From positions 72,745-136,744 of the forward strand of contig NZ_JMIY01000007.1 in the NCBI RefSeq assembly GCF_000685155.1: a DNA stretch of 64,000 bases. Reading direction: 5' to 3'. Source of the DNA: Candidatus Methanoperedens nitratireducens (GTDB lineage Archaea; Halobacteriota; Methanosarcinia; Methanosarcinales; Methanoperedenaceae). Shown in pieces: positions 17,671 through 27,340 of this stretch. The first letter of the stretch is position 1, and each line of letters starts with the position of its first letter. Both the position numbers and the translations under genes were made by a program. Below the pieces are notes generated by a model that was not told the origin of the DNA, ran no database searches, and saw only the letters and a program-made list of their open reading frames with translations.

Positions 17671-18765
17671 ATGGGACTGAATGAAGCAGACACAAGAGCG
17701 AAATTAATTGATCCAGCATTGCATAAAATTGGCTGGACTGATGACCTGATTAGAAGAGAGACTACCGCAGGCACTATTGAAATAATTAATGGAAAAACAA
17801 AGCGAAAGAAAGGTAGAACGGACTATCTTTTGTGCCTTCCTGTAAAAGAAAGGGATAATCCGCTATCTATAGGTGTATTGGAAGCTAAGAAAGAAGGAGA
17901 GCATGCAACTCTCGGATTAGGACAGGCTAAAGAATATGCAAAGAGTCTTAACGTTCCGTTTGTGTTCTCAACGAATGGTTATCTTTTTGTTGCATATGAC
18001 TCTTTTAGCGAGAAAGTCACGGAAGAGCTTCCTATAGAAAGCTTCCCTGAACCAGAATTATTAAAAAAGTTATATGAAGAGAGTAGAGGTTTTTCACTTG
18101 CAGATGATAATGCTAAACCACTATTTGTTCCGTACAGGGGAGGGCAATCTGAAAGAAGATATTACCAGGATGCAGCGATAAGGGCTGTGCTTGAGAAAAT
18201 TGCAGGAAAGAAAGAAGGCTGGAACAGAGTTTTGCTCTCTCTGGCGACGGGTTCGGGAAAGACACGAATAGCTGTCCAGCTTTTGCATAAACTGGCTGAG
18301 GCGGGACATTTGAGACGGGCCTTATTTGTTTGCGATCGAAACGAACTCAGGAAGCAGGGGTTCGGGCAAATGTTCTCTGTTTTCGGCGATAATGCGGCGT
18401 TTGTTGAGAATAAGGACCCTAAAAAGAATGCCAGGATTATTGTGTCAACATACCAGGCGCTGGGTATTGATGAAGATGGAGACCAATCGTTCTTTTTGCA
18501 AAATTATCCTGAGAATTATTTCAGTCATATCATTATTGATGAATGCCACAGGAGCGCATGGGATAAGTGGAGTGTCGTCCTCACAAATAATCCCAATGCG
18601 GTTCAGATTGGATTGACTGCGACGCCAAGGAAGATAACTGGCGAGAAATCTCCTGAAAAAGATAAGGATGAGAAAATCAGCAGGAACAATATCATGTATT
18701 TCGGAGAGCCTGTGTATGAATATCCGTATGCTAAGGGATGGGAGGACGGTTATCTGGCGGCATGA
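17671..18765 (+). pseudogene. hsdR: Type I restriction endonuclease subunit HsdR, C-terminally truncated
   Basis: 364 aa against a family norm of about 750-1000. The nuclease domain is present (Asp51, Glu71, Lys73 as PD...ExK), as are helicase Walker A GSGKT (194-198), the DECHRS motif II and GLTATPR motif III. The chain stops after KGWEDGYLAA, where intact homologs continue into the second RecA domain, so motor function must be lost. The TGA overlaps the hsdS start as ATGA, meaning a deletion joined the middle of hsdR precisely to hsdS. The retained nuclease domain alone is unlikely to cleave. Confidence 0.88.
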
Positions 18766-19976
18766 AACAAGAGTTAATCGTCAAACAAAAGAACAAATTG
18801 CCTGAAGGATGGCACGTTTATAAAATGGAAAACGTTTGCGATTTAAAAACCGGAGGGACGCCCTCTAAAAGCCATCCAGAGTATTTTGGAGGGAATATCA
18901 AATGGATTGTATCAGGCGATGTTAACAAGGAATTCATTTATGATGTTGATGGACGCATTACTGAATTAGGTCTCAAAAATTCGAATGCAAGAATACTAAC
19001 TAAAGATTCAGTATTGATTGCATTGAATGGTCAAGGCAAAACAAGAGGTACAGTTGCAGTTTTAAAAACGGAAGCTGCCTGTAATCAATCAATTGTTGCA
19101 TTTATACCAAAAAAAAGAGACCAATTGGATTATACATTTTTATTTTATTATTTAAAGAGTGGATATCAAAAATTAAGAAATCTCACTGGGGATAATGAAC
19201 GAAGTGGTTTAAGCATGAGGATTTTAAGACCACTTCCAGTTGTAGTTCCCCCAATAGATACGCAAAAGAAAATAGTTGATAAAATCGAGAAGCAAATGGC
19301 TCAAATCGAGATGATTAAAAAAGAAGCGGAAAGGCAAAAAGTAGTCATAGAAAGCATCTTTCAAAGTTTTTTAAAAAACATTTTTGAAAAAAAAGAGATT
19401 TCTGCTAAGTGGAAAAGATTTAAACTCGGTGATAATAACATCTCAGAAATCATAATGGGGCAATCTCCCTCCAGTTCGTCATATAATAAACTACAAAAAG
19501 GATTACCGTTTTATCAAGGGAAGAAAGATTTTGGTTTAATCTCTCCTGCGCCCACAGTCTGGTGTTCTAAACCTAAAAAGATAGCTAAAAAAGGAGATAT
19601 TTTGATTTCGATTCGAGCTCCAGTCGGCCCTACAAACATTGCTGATGCTGATTGTTGTATTGGTAGAGGTTTAGCATCAATTAGACCTAAAACTAATAGA
19701 GAGTTTATATTATTTCAATTAAAATATAATGTTCAAAAATTACAAGAGAAATCAAATGGTAGTACTTTTGAAGCGATAAATAAAAATGAATTATTTGATT
19801 TTGAGGTTATTCTGCCCGATAGATTAGAACAAGAAAAGGTAATAGCCATTTTAAATCAAAAAGAAAAAGAAATTGAAAATATGAAATATCAAATAAATAA
19901 TCAACTCAACGCCATCAATCAGCTCCCCAACTCAATCCTCAATGAAGTCTTCGGGCAATATCAAATCATTAGCTGA
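18762..19976 (+). CDS. hsdS: Type I R-M specificity subunit HsdS
   Basis: 404 aa from ATG 18762 (a GGAGG site lies at about 18740-18744, inside hsdR'). It has two target-recognition domains (about residues 8-165 and 215-370), each followed by a coiled-coil conserved region (IDTQKKIVDKIEKQMAQIEMIKKE and LEQEKVIAILNQKEKEIENMK, quoted in part). Full length. With hsdR truncated and no intact hsdM in this island, it can act only if another HsdM pairs with it, for example that of the second locus; this is untested. Confidence 0.92.
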   Translation: MKQELIVKQKNKLPEGWHVYKMENVCDLKTGGTPSKSHPEYFGGNIKWIVSGDVNKEFIYDVDGRITELGLKNSNARILTKDSVLIALNGQGKTRGTVAVLKTEAACNQSIVAFIPKKRDQLDYTFLFYYLKSGYQKLRNLTGDNERSGLSMRILRPLPVVVPPIDTQKKIVDKIEKQMAQIEMIKKEAERQKVVIESIFQSFLKNIFEKKEISAKWKRFKLGDNNISEIIMGQSPSSSSYNKLQKGLPFYQGKKDFGLISPAPTVWCSKPKKIAKKGDILISIRAPVGPTNIADADCCIGRGLASIRPKTNREFILFQLKYNVQKLQEKSNGSTFEAINKNELFDFEVILPDRLEQEKVIAILNQKEKEIENMKYQINNQLNAINQLPNSILNEVFGQYQIIS

Positions 19977-20061
19977 TGATATTATGAAAGAAATGACAGC
20001 GCAACTTGAAAAAGAAATAAAAATCCTATTGACCTCAATTGAACACGGATACAATACAGTA

Positions 20062-20094
20062 AATCTGCGTTCATCTGCGTTCATCTGCGGTTCG
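20062..20094. repeat. Tandem 10-nt repeat in the hsdS/Bro-N gap
   Basis: TCTGCGTTCA occurs at 20064-20073 and 20074-20083, with a degenerate third unit to 20093. The 242-nt gap 19977-20218 otherwise holds no convincing gene; a frame running out of the hsdS end to 20208 loses protein-like composition and is probably chance. Such TCTGCG runs are common intergenic junk in many prokaryotes. Confidence 0.6.
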
Positions 20095-20218
20095 TTTTTA
20101 ATATATATCCAAGAATCTAATTACTGCCTCCGTTTAATGAAAAAAAGGCCTCATCTGAATATTACTTTCGCCCTGCTATCCCAACCATTTTTTAACACGA
20201 TAATATAGAGATATCAAT

Positions 20219-21070
20219 ATGGATTCAAATGACGCGCTTGTTGTTTTCGAGGGAGCCAAAATAAGACGAACATGGCATGATGAACAGTGGTATTTTTCAG
20301 TGGTTGATGTTGTACAGGTTTTAACAGATAGTCCAAAACCAAGGCAGTATTGGGGCAAAATTAAAGACAGGGAATTTCAACAACTTGAGTTGTCCCCAAT
20401 TTGGGTACAACTGAAATTGCCTTCAGCCGATGGTAAGAGTTACAAAACGGACTGTGCCAACACAGAATCCATGTTCAGAATAATCCAGTCAATCCCATCC
20501 CCAAAAGCCGAACCCTTCAAAAGATGGCTTGCAAAAGTCGGCTATGAACGGGTGCAGGAGATAGAAGACCCGGAACTTGCGCAAAAAAGGATGAAAGAGA
20601 TCTATAAATTGAAAGGTTACTCTGATGAGTGGATAGAGAAAAGAGCAAGGGGAATTGCGATAAGAAACGAACTGACTGACGAGTGGGATAAAAGAGGTGC
20701 AAAGTCCAAACAGGATTATTCTATTCTGACCTCCGATATATCCAGAGCTACTTTCGGATTGACGCCCACCGAATACAAGCGATTGAAAGGATTGAAAAAT
20801 GAAAATTTAAGAGATCATATGGATGATATTGAATTGATACTGACCATGCTTGGCGAAGCTACAACTACAAGATTTACCCGCGCTAGGGATTCCCGGAAAT
20901 TCCCGGACTTTCGAAAAGATGCAAAAGACGGGGGAGATGTGGCTGGAGCGACACGAAAAGATATTGAAGGGAAACTTGGGAAAAGTGTAGTTTCAGGAGA
21001 TAATTATCTTAAAGCGCCGGAGAGAACTAAAAGAATAGAAAATAAAAAAAAGCCAATTGAAAAAAGATAA
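20219..21070 (+). CDS. Bro-N domain (phage antirepressor-type) protein
   Basis: 283 aa. The N-terminal Bro-N domain (about residues 8-105) shows [30 protein letters not shown] and the C-terminal [21 protein letters not shown]. The remainder is a helical, basic domain ([20 protein letters not shown]) as in antirepressor-like proteins found inside type I R-M loci. Probably binds DNA and may regulate the island. Its stop is just before the SEC-C gene start. Confidence 0.85.
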   Translation: MDSNDALVVFEGAKIRRTWHDEQWYFSVVDVVQVLTDSPKPRQYWGKIKDREFQQLELSPIWVQLKLPSADGKSYKTDCANTESMFRIIQSIPSPKAEPFKRWLAKVGYERVQEIEDPELAQKRMKEIYKLKGYSDEWIEKRARGIAIRNELTDEWDKRGAKSKQDYSILTSDISRATFGLTPTEYKRLKGLKNENLRDHMDDIELILTMLGEATTTRFTRARDSRKFPDFRKDAKDGGDVAGATRKDIEGKLGKSVVSGDNYLKAPERTKRIENKKKPIEKR

Positions 21071-21071
21071 C

Positions 21072-22007
21072 ATGAAAATCGAAACATATAGAGGAATTGT
21101 CCGTATCCAGCGTAAATCTGGCAGGTCTGCAAAATTCCATGATGCAAAAAATATGCCATTAGTGAGATTTGAATCTCATAAAAATCCCTTTTTAATGTTA
21201 GAACAGTATTGCAATAGTCCCGAATGCAATTGCCGCGAAGTGGGTCTTGAATTTTCGGAAATAGACGAAAGCGGCGCTCCGCTGGCGAACCGGATACAGT
21301 TCTATTTCCATTTAAATCTTGAAACATGGAAGGAAAATAGAAAAGTAAAAAGGTCGGAAATTTGCCAGCGCCTTGTTGATGAATTCATCAATAATCTCAC
21401 CGATGAAATAAAAAACAAATTCAAGGGAGATTATGAACATATAAAGAAAAAAGCATCAAGAGCGGCAAAATTTGACATGCCTTTACATGAAATAAAAAAG
21501 GGAATACTGATACCTTATTCTGAAGTTTTCGGCGATTACGGCAGTGTGCTGTCAGGAGGCAGTGGATATAGCTTTGACTTTGAATATCAAAAAGAAAAAT
21601 ATTATGTAGATGACATGTATTGTCTTGACCCTGCATGTAAATGCAATACCGCTCACCTTGTATTTCTAAAATATGATAAAGAAACCGATGTTACCTCAGA
21701 TTTATTCACTGCAAAATTTGATTTCGAAAAAGGGCTCGAAGTTGAAGAAAATCCCTCCATTAAAAAAGTAGATGCAATTAAAATATTCAATAAATGGATG
21801 GAAAGTGACAATGAAGTACCTGATATATTGAAAAGCAGATACAGAGAACTCAAAGACATCAGCAAAGGTCTGGTTGAAAAACATGGTGGACACAAAAAAC
21901 TACCTGAAGATTCACTTCTACTCGTCAGTAACGAAAAAATTGGTCGCAACTCGCCATGTCCCTGTGGTAGCGGGAAAAAATTCAAAAAATGTTGCGGTAT
22001 GCCATGA
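21072..22007 (+). CDS. SEC-C metal-binding-motif protein of unknown function
   Basis: 311 aa from ATG 21072; an in-frame TTG at 21057 would overlap the previous gene. The C-terminus is a SEC-C zinc motif ([15 protein letters not shown]), as in SecA and many accessory proteins. The middle contains two related cysteine patterns ([15 protein letters not shown] and [15 protein letters not shown], about 130 residues apart), suggesting an internal duplication with CxC metal sites. Function unknown; a companion of the decayed R-M genes. Confidence 0.8.
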   Translation: MKIETYRGIVRIQRKSGRSAKFHDAKNMPLVRFESHKNPFLMLEQYCNSPECNCREVGLEFSEIDESGAPLANRIQFYFHLNLETWKENRKVKRSEICQRLVDEFINNLTDEIKNKFKGDYEHIKKKASRAAKFDMPLHEIKKGILIPYSEVFGDYGSVLSGGSGYSFDFEYQKEKYYVDDMYCLDPACKCNTAHLVFLKYDKETDVTSDLFTAKFDFEKGLEVEENPSIKKVDAIKIFNKWMESDNEVPDILKSRYRELKDISKGLVEKHGGHKKLPEDSLLLVSNEKIGRNSPCPCGSGKKFKKCCGMP

Positions 22008-22026
22008 ATGAGAGATAGGTTAAATC

Positions 22027-23076
22027 ATGCCAAAAAACAATAACGGTAGAACAGTAACAGACCAGTCCAGCATGAACGCCTACATAAAATCGGTCTGCGA
22101 CATCATGCGCCGCGACCGGACAAAAGGCGCCCTGGAGTACATCCCAGAACTTACCTGGATGATGTTCCTTCGAATACTTGACGAAAAAGAGCAAGAAGAG
22201 GAACTAAAGTGCCAGGCGGTCGGAAAGTCATTCACTCCCTCGCTCAAAGAACCATACAGATGGCGAGATTGGGGCAATCCTCATGGTAAAAAGAGAGTGG
22301 AACTTCAAAACGGCAAAATGGGAGACTTCCTGGATTTTGTAATAATGTTCTCTGACAGGATTGAAATTTCAAGTCCTGGTTCCTTCATTGGTGGAGTTAC
22401 TCCACACAATATTTTAACTCATCCACCAGTAAGACGCAACCCGCTCTTAGCGGAAATACTCCAGTATATTGGTGCGGTAAATCGTGGAGGGCTGGGAGTT
22501 GACAGGATGTATCGAAGACTGCTTTCTTATGGGAAATTGCCCCCTGAGTATCCAGAATTAGCAGGTGCGGTTCAGGTTATTATCAGAAATGGCGCTTTTG
22601 ATGAAGCAATCGCGAAATTTGTAGGAAGAAAAGCCAGAGAAGGTCATGGTTGGAGGCTTGAAGAATTAATAGTGTTGCATCATTTAAGAAGGAATGACAA
22701 AATCTCAACAAGCGAAGCCTCTGAAATACTACAGCGGACCCAAAGAGAGACCTCTGAATTATTAAGTTCAATGGAAGGTATCTTCATTGAACGTATAGGT
22801 ACGGGAAGAGGAACATATTATCAGCTTACTAATGAGATACTCTCTTCTATTGGAGAAAAAGAGAAATACACACGGATTAAAGGGCTTTCAGAGGAACAAA
22901 AGCTTCAGCTACTAAAAAATTACCTTGAAAATAATGGAAAAATTACAAATGAAGAAGCAAGGAATATCTGTGGTGTTAATAGAAATCAATCCTTAAGGTT
23001 AATTCGAAAACTCGTCCATAAAGGATTCCTTAGGAAGATAGGAAAAGGTCGTGGTGCATATTATGAGAAATGCTAA
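22027..23076 (+). pseudogene. Chimera: HsdM N-terminal domain joined in frame to the C-terminal part of a RecG-like ATP-binding regulator
   Basis: One open frame of 349 aa. Residues 1-100 are the helical N-terminal domain of a type I methyltransferase (MNAYIKSVCDIMRRDRTKG, then HGKKRVELQNGKMGD). From about residue 104 it becomes the C-terminal HATPase_c_4-type region of an AlbA/RecG-like regulator (FSDRIEISSPGSFIGG, NPLLAEILQYIG, GLGVDRMYR), followed by two winged-helix modules (about 215-275 and 285-349, the latter with ICGVNRNQSLRLIRKL). The junction falls at about 22327-22345. The SAM-binding and NPPF motifs of HsdM and the AlbA_2 head of the regulator are both missing. These two genes are often neighbours in type I loci, so one deletion could have fused them. 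Confidence 0.85.
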
Positions 23077-23079
23077 CTT

Positions 23080-23093
23080 CGCATTTAAATGCG
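23080..23093. terminator. Palindromic hairpin after the chimera gene
   Basis: CGCATTTAAATGCG is a perfect 14-bp palindrome 3 nt after the stop codon at 23076, followed by an alternating GC run. It lies between convergent genes and may end transcription of the island; there is no clear U-tract. Confidence 0.4.
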
Positions 23094-23132
23094 CGCGCGC
23101 AATTTAATGAGCATAATTCCAATTAATAGATA

Positions 23133-23759
23133 TCACTGGTGTATCATGGCAATGAGTCTTCGCGCCCACCTGAGCTTTTTCTTCTTTATGTCTCCCACGT
23201 TCTCGTCCTCGAAATAAAAACCAGCAAGTCTTATACTTCTTGCGCCGGATGCACGGGCAAGGAAAACGCACCTGTCGCCGTCGCTGAAGCCTCCGAAATT
23301 GTGAACATTGGATAGCGGCGCAGACTGGGTTGTACCAATAACATTACTGAGCGTTTTCACTATGCCAAGCTTATCCATGTTATGTCCGTGGGCATGCACG
23401 ACCATTATCGCGCCTCTCCTGTTTGCCTCGATCTCATCAGGTATATAGCCATCAAGGTCTGTGACGATTACATCGGGGATGATGCCTCTCCTTAGTAGTA
23501 CGCTTGTTGCGCCGTCGGCAGCGATAATCACATACCTGTTTGTATCGATCTTATCAAGGTCATCAGAGAGCACGGGCGCGTTTCCGCAGACAAGGACATC
23601 TTTTCCATGAAGCTTCTCTTTCAGGATCGATGGATCAGCGGCTTTTCCAGAGAGCAGGTTTGATAATAATCGTGCGGCTTCCTCGTCTTTTGTGCGACTC
23701 CAGCCGAAATCGCGAAGTATTTCCTCGTATATGGGTTCCCATTGTTTAAAATTCATCAA
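23133..23759 (-). CDS. mptE: 6-hydroxymethyl-7,8-dihydropterin pyrophosphokinase, archaeal MptE
   Basis: 208 aa of the DUF115/MptE family, which activates the pterin for tetrahydromethanopterin (or folate). Key motifs: VLVCGNAPVLSDDLDKI (about 55-71), IAADGATSVLLRRGIIPDVIVTDLDGY (split here by function: nucleotide-sugar-like fold with DLDG metal ligands), HAHGHNMD and the C-terminal FGGFSDGDRCVFLA. Full length. Single gene facing the R-M relic, supporting an H4MPT-using archaeon. Confidence 0.93.
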   Translation of the reverse strand: MMNFKQWEPIYEEILRDFGWSRTKDEEAARLLSNLLSGKAADPSILKEKLHGKDVLVCGNAPVLSDDLDKIDTNRYVIIAADGATSVLLRRGIIPDVIVTDLDGYIPDEIEANRRGAIMVVHAHGHNMDKLGIVKTLSNVIGTTQSAPLSNVHNFGGFSDGDRCVFLARASGARSIRLAGFYFEDENVGDIKKKKLRWARRLIAMIHQ

Positions 23760-23785
23760 TGTATCATATATCTTCAGGCACGCTC

Positions 23786-24079
23786 TTAAATACAGCAGTA
23801 GATCGTCACCATTGCCGGGTCTTTGGGATTGTAGCCGGGTCTTGTACTCTCAAAGTGCTCATCAGTGAGTGTCAGGTCCGATATTTCAGATACCCGAAAG
23901 AGCTTCCATCCAGAAGGACTGCCGGATTCACTGTAGCCGCCGGTCTGGTATGCCCTCAGTAACTCACTGCCAGCAGTACTGGCTCCATAGCAAAACGGTT
24001 CTATCATGCGAAAACCGCCTCTGTAATATAAGCGGATGACCTGCTTTGAGCGTATTGCAGAGCAAATAATTGGGTTCAT
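23786..24079 (-). CDS. Short WYL-like domain protein
   Basis: 97 aa from ATG 24079, chosen because GGAGG lies 8 nt upstream; GTG 24088 is the longer option. The pattern I-RLYYRGGFRMIEPFCYG, then LRAYQTGGYSESG, GWKLFRVSEIS is that of stand-alone WYL-like proteins, a fold that senses ligands or nucleic acid in transcription and CRISPR regulators. No DNA-binding domain is present, so it probably works with a partner. It is divergent from the DUF1059 gene. Confidence 0.7.
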   Translation of the reverse strand: MNPIICSAIRSKQVIRLYYRGGFRMIEPFCYGASTAGSELLRAYQTGGYSESGSPSGWKLFRVSEISDLTLTDEHFESTRPGYNPKDPAMVTIYCCI

Positions 24080-24152
24080 GTCCTCCACCTCCAGTTGATA
24101 ACAATATTTATTAGTCGCTGAGACAGATTAATATTTGGGGAGGTGAACAACA

Positions 24153-24317
24153 ATGACCAAGGAGTTTGACTGCAGGTCAGCGGGTGTAGACTGTCCCTTC
24201 ATGATCAGAGATGAGAATGAAGATGAAATGGCCTCACTGGTCCAGCAGCATGCCAGAACCACACATCAAAAGAGTATGTCAAAGGAAGATATACTTAGAA
24301 ATACAAGGGAGATGTAG
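24153..24317 (+). CDS. DUF1059 small zinc-finger-like protein
   Basis: 54 aa. It starts MTKEFDCRSAGVDCPFMIR and contains HARTTHQ: the C-x6-C...H-x4-H arrangement typical of DUF1059, a C2H2-like fold. The family is widespread in bacteria and archaea with no fixed function. A GGGAGGTG ribosome site precedes the ATG. Confidence 0.8.
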   Translation: MTKEFDCRSAGVDCPFMIRDENEDEMASLVQQHARTTHQKSMSKEDILRNTREM

Positions 24318-24401
24318 GCCAGTATAGCCTACTCCAATTTTTTAGGACTTAGTTCTCTCTCTAAAAGATGATGGGATAATCGTAATTAGGAGGTGATCGA
24401 A

Positions 24402-24836
24402 GTGAGCGTGGAGGAAAACCTGCAACTGATGAAAACACTGGATGATGCATGGAATACCCAGGACTGGGATACGTTCAGCAAACGTCATGCTGAGAATGTC
24501 GCCGTGTACTGGCCAGGTCAGACGGAGCCCACGAGAGGACGAGCCGCGCATCAAAAGGAAGCTGTGGAATTTTTCAAGACATTTCCTGACAACCATGTCG
24601 AGAACAATCCGTATAAGATTTATTTCGGTCAGGGCGACTACACCTGCTCAGTGGCTGAATTTACAGGCACCATGAAGGGGCCAATGAAGGGTCCTGATGG
24701 CAAAACAATTCCGCCCACGAACAAAAATTTTCGACTTGAGTTTTGCACAGTCGCCCACTGGAAGAATGGGGAGATTGTCGAAGAGAGGCTCTTCTACGAC
24801 CTGGTGGGAATGATGAGGCAGCTTGGCCTGATGTGA
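24402..24836 (+). CDS. SnoaL-like (ester cyclase / NTF2-fold) protein
   Basis: About 144 aa starting at GTG 24402. The start was chosen because AGGAGGTGATC (24388-24398), nearly the full anti-16S sequence, gives ideal spacing; GTG 24393 lies inside it. The NTF2-like fold is suggested by MKTLDDAWNTQDWDTFSKRH, VAVYWPGQTEPTRGR and the closing FCTVAHWKNGEIVEERLFYD. Members include polyketide cyclases and many enzymes of unknown substrate. Possibly acquired from bacteria. Confidence 0.8.
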   Translation: MSVEENLQLMKTLDDAWNTQDWDTFSKRHAENVAVYWPGQTEPTRGRAAHQKEAVEFFKTFPDNHVENNPYKIYFGQGDYTCSVAEFTGTMKGPMKGPDGKTIPPTNKNFRLEFCTVAHWKNGEIVEERLFYDLVGMMRQLGLM

Positions 24837-25029
24837 GGAAAGCCGTAGGAGTTATTGAAATTCAAGGATCTCTATTATTTGCGTGACTGTTAGATCTATC
24901 AGATTAACTATAAATAAAGCCCGTAAAAAAATTTATAAAGAATAATGCTTCATACGAATAATTTTTAAAATCAGAAACCAATGGGTATGAAATTATAAAG
25001 AACCAGGCTAAAGAATTGAAAGGGTTTTG

Positions 25030-27096
25030 ATGATAGAGCACCTGAGGGATATCCCGCGAATTGGAGAAAAAACCGCACAGCGCTTCATTGAGCACTTCGG
25101 CTCAGAAAAGAAGGCAATCGAATCTATAATCAATGGAGATATTGCCGGTATAAGTGAAATAGAAGGAATGACAGAGAAATCGGCAATATCCCTTGTACTT
25201 GAGGCATCGACATTAAATGAAGGCGTGGGTGTAAGGGATTTTCTAAAGACCGATGTGGCATACGGGATATACGAGCACATCAGAGCCCTGATATCAGATT
25301 TTGCGCATACTGATTATGCAAAGAGCAAGATTCACCTGTATTTTCCTTATCCATCATGTAAAAAAGACAGGATAATCAAATCACAAAAAGAGATTGGCAG
25401 CATTATCGAGCTAACAGACAAGCTGGATGATAACGAACTTTCTGGTTTTTTATCAAGGATAAAACCAGTAAAAGTAAATTTTACGATTCCTGTGATCAGG
25501 GACAGGGTTATTATCGCTGCTACCCAGGAAGAGTTTGAAGCAGCTAAAAATTTTCCGGTCTCTGTTCAGCTTGTTGCAAACCAGAGGGAGGTCGTGGATA
25601 TAGCCCGTGGTTATTCTCATGCCATTATCAGTACAGGTTTTGCCGGGATCGACCTTCCAGAAGATATTGATGCTGATTTCATGGACATAAGAAGAGCACA
25701 GGCATGGGAGGTGGTTCCTGAGAAGGAGTTAGGCTTCTTTGCCAGGAACCTTGAATCCATCAGCTCTGCTATCTCAGTTCTTCGAATTATCAGGAGATAT
25801 AACACGGATTTCTGCATTAAAATAACACATGAAGAGGTTGAGCGCCTGGCACTGGGACTGGCAAAGGTATCAGGGGATTCGGACATAAAAAGCGGAGTGG
25901 ACAGTGATATAGACAGGCTCAGATCGATCTATGATCACTCAAGCAATGTGATTGCAGATGTTGAAAAACAGGCGAATGTTGAATTTGGCTCTCTCATTGA
26001 GAAAAGCTCGATCACTGTAAAGGGTTTTGATCTATTGACGGCAATGGATGGGAGCATCAACCGCCTTCTGGAAAAGGAAATAAAAGAAAAATATAACACG
26101 GTTACAGGCAATGCAATCAGAGCAATATCTTCCAGGCTTGAATTGAACCCAAAGGAAGCGCAGTATATTAACAATTTCTTTGGCGATGATGTATCGTATC
26201 CTGTCAGGGTAAATTCCAGGGGTGTGGATGATTTTAAAAACCACCTGCTGCGGAGCATCACCTCCCGTAAACTTGTTATTTTAAGAGATAATGCGCGCGA
26301 ACTTTCTAAATTAAAGGAAAGCGCGTCGGTCATGGTTCGTGAGGTTCTTGATTTTGATGTAGGCTACACTATCGGATGTTTTGCGCGTGCATTCAATCTC
26401 AATATGCCCATCATACAGAGTAAAAACGGCATCGGATTTACAGGAGGCACTAACCTTTTTCTTAACAATCCTGTCCCGATAGACTACGCGGTTGGGGCTT
26501 CACGCTTTAATGCAGGGGCGGAGAGCAAAGGTGCCCGCATTATCCTGTTAAGCGGTGTGAATTCAGGTGGAAAGACATCAGCAATCGATCTGCTGGCCCA
26601 GATCATCATACTCGCCCATATGGGCTTTCCTGTACCTGCAAAGCAGTGTGAGTTAGGTCTGGTCGAGGAATTTTTCTATTTTGGCAAATCCAGGGGCACA
26701 ATGGATGCCGGTGCTTTTGAGAGCACGATTAAGGATTTCTCTGCTGTGGCAGGTAAGAAGAGCAAGATCGTACTTGCCGATGAACTTGAATCAATCACAG
26801 AGCCTGGAGCGTCTGCAAGGATCATCTCCGGCATCCTTGAGGAGCTTGATGAAAACAATGGACTGGGTGTGTTCGTGAGCCACCTATCAGAAGCGATACT
26901 CAAGAGTACGGCCTGCAGGGTACGCGTCGACGGGATTGAGGCAAAGGGACTGGATGAGCACCTGAACCTGATCGTTGACCGTAATCCCCGCTATAATTAC
27001 CTGGCACGCAGCACACCTGAGCTGATTGTTGAGCGGCTGGCGCGGAAGGACAGGGAGAATGAGTTCTATAAGAGGCTTCTGGGGAAGTTCAGGTAG
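25030..27096 (+). CDS. MutS-family ATPase with N-terminal helix-hairpin-helix
   Basis: 688 aa. Residues 1-60 form two helix-hairpin-helix DNA-binding units (IPRIGEKTAQRFIEHFG, SEIEGMTEKSAISLV). The middle is a helical lever/clamp region. The C-terminal MutS domain V has Walker A SGVNSGGKTSAIDLL (about 507-521), a Walker B with LADELES and the trans-acting GASAR motif, ending FVSHLSEAIL with the switch histidine. It lacks the mismatch-binding domain I and the MutS2 Smr domain, so it belongs to the archaeal MutS-related group of unknown role (recombination or mismatch control). The start is ATG 25030; TTG 25027 precedes it. Confidence 0.88.
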   Translation: MIEHLRDIPRIGEKTAQRFIEHFGSEKKAIESIINGDIAGISEIEGMTEKSAISLVLEASTLNEGVGVRDFLKTDVAYGIYEHIRALISDFAHTDYAKSKIHLYFPYPSCKKDRIIKSQKEIGSIIELTDKLDDNELSGFLSRIKPVKVNFTIPVIRDRVIIAATQEEFEAAKNFPVSVQLVANQREVVDIARGYSHAIISTGFAGIDLPEDIDADFMDIRRAQAWEVVPEKELGFFARNLESISSAISVLRIIRRYNTDFCIKITHEEVERLALGLAKVSGDSDIKSGVDSDIDRLRSIYDHSSNVIADVEKQANVEFGSLIEKSSITVKGFDLLTAMDGSINRLLEKEIKEKYNTVTGNAIRAISSRLELNPKEAQYINNFFGDDVSYPVRVNSRGVDDFKNHLLRSITSRKLVILRDNARELSKLKESASVMVREVLDFDVGYTIGCFARAFNLNMPIIQSKNGIGFTGGTNLFLNNPVPIDYAVGASRFNAGAESKGARIILLSGVNSGGKTSAIDLLAQIIILAHMGFPVPAKQCELGLVEEFFYFGKSRGTMDAGAFESTIKDFSAVAGKKSKIVLADELESITEPGASARIISGILEELDENNGLGVFVSHLSEAILKSTACRVRVDGIEAKGLDEHLNLIVDRNPRYNYLARSTPELIVERLARKDRENEFYKRLLGKFR

Positions 27097-27134
27097 TACA
27101 AACTCAAATAGTCTTCTGCATAACATCTGATAAT

Positions 27135-27191
27135 GGTATATAAACCACAGAGTCGGCTATGAACGCTGTTCATAAATGAACATGAAAAAGC
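27135..27191 (+). repeat. Copy B of the hairpin-plus-ORF-start repeat
   Basis: It matches 17185-17238. The stem is perfect here (TATGAAC-GCT-GTTCATA, about 27158-27174), while copy A has T in place of C, which still pairs as U-G in RNA. TGGTATATAAACCA upstream embeds a TATA box. The frame after the stem keeps FINEHEKAVN but has no ATG and ends at a TGA about 20 codons on, so it is a dead copy. The stretch 27192-27340 shows nothing else I can name. Confidence 0.7.
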
Positions 27192-27340
27192 TGTGAATTG
27201 GAACCATAAGTTGAAAGAGGAGGATGCTCGATGATTTGATAATTCTATTTTCTCCGGGATTCAGCATTGCGATTCAGGCGCAGGATTTTTATTAAAAAAG
27301 ATAATGAGGATGTATAGAAACCTTTGTTGCTTTAGAAAAA

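Noticed and set aside
19942-20208. 88-codon plus-strand frame after hsdS
   Set aside because: It overlaps hsdS, passes through the TCTGCG tandem repeat and loses protein-like composition.
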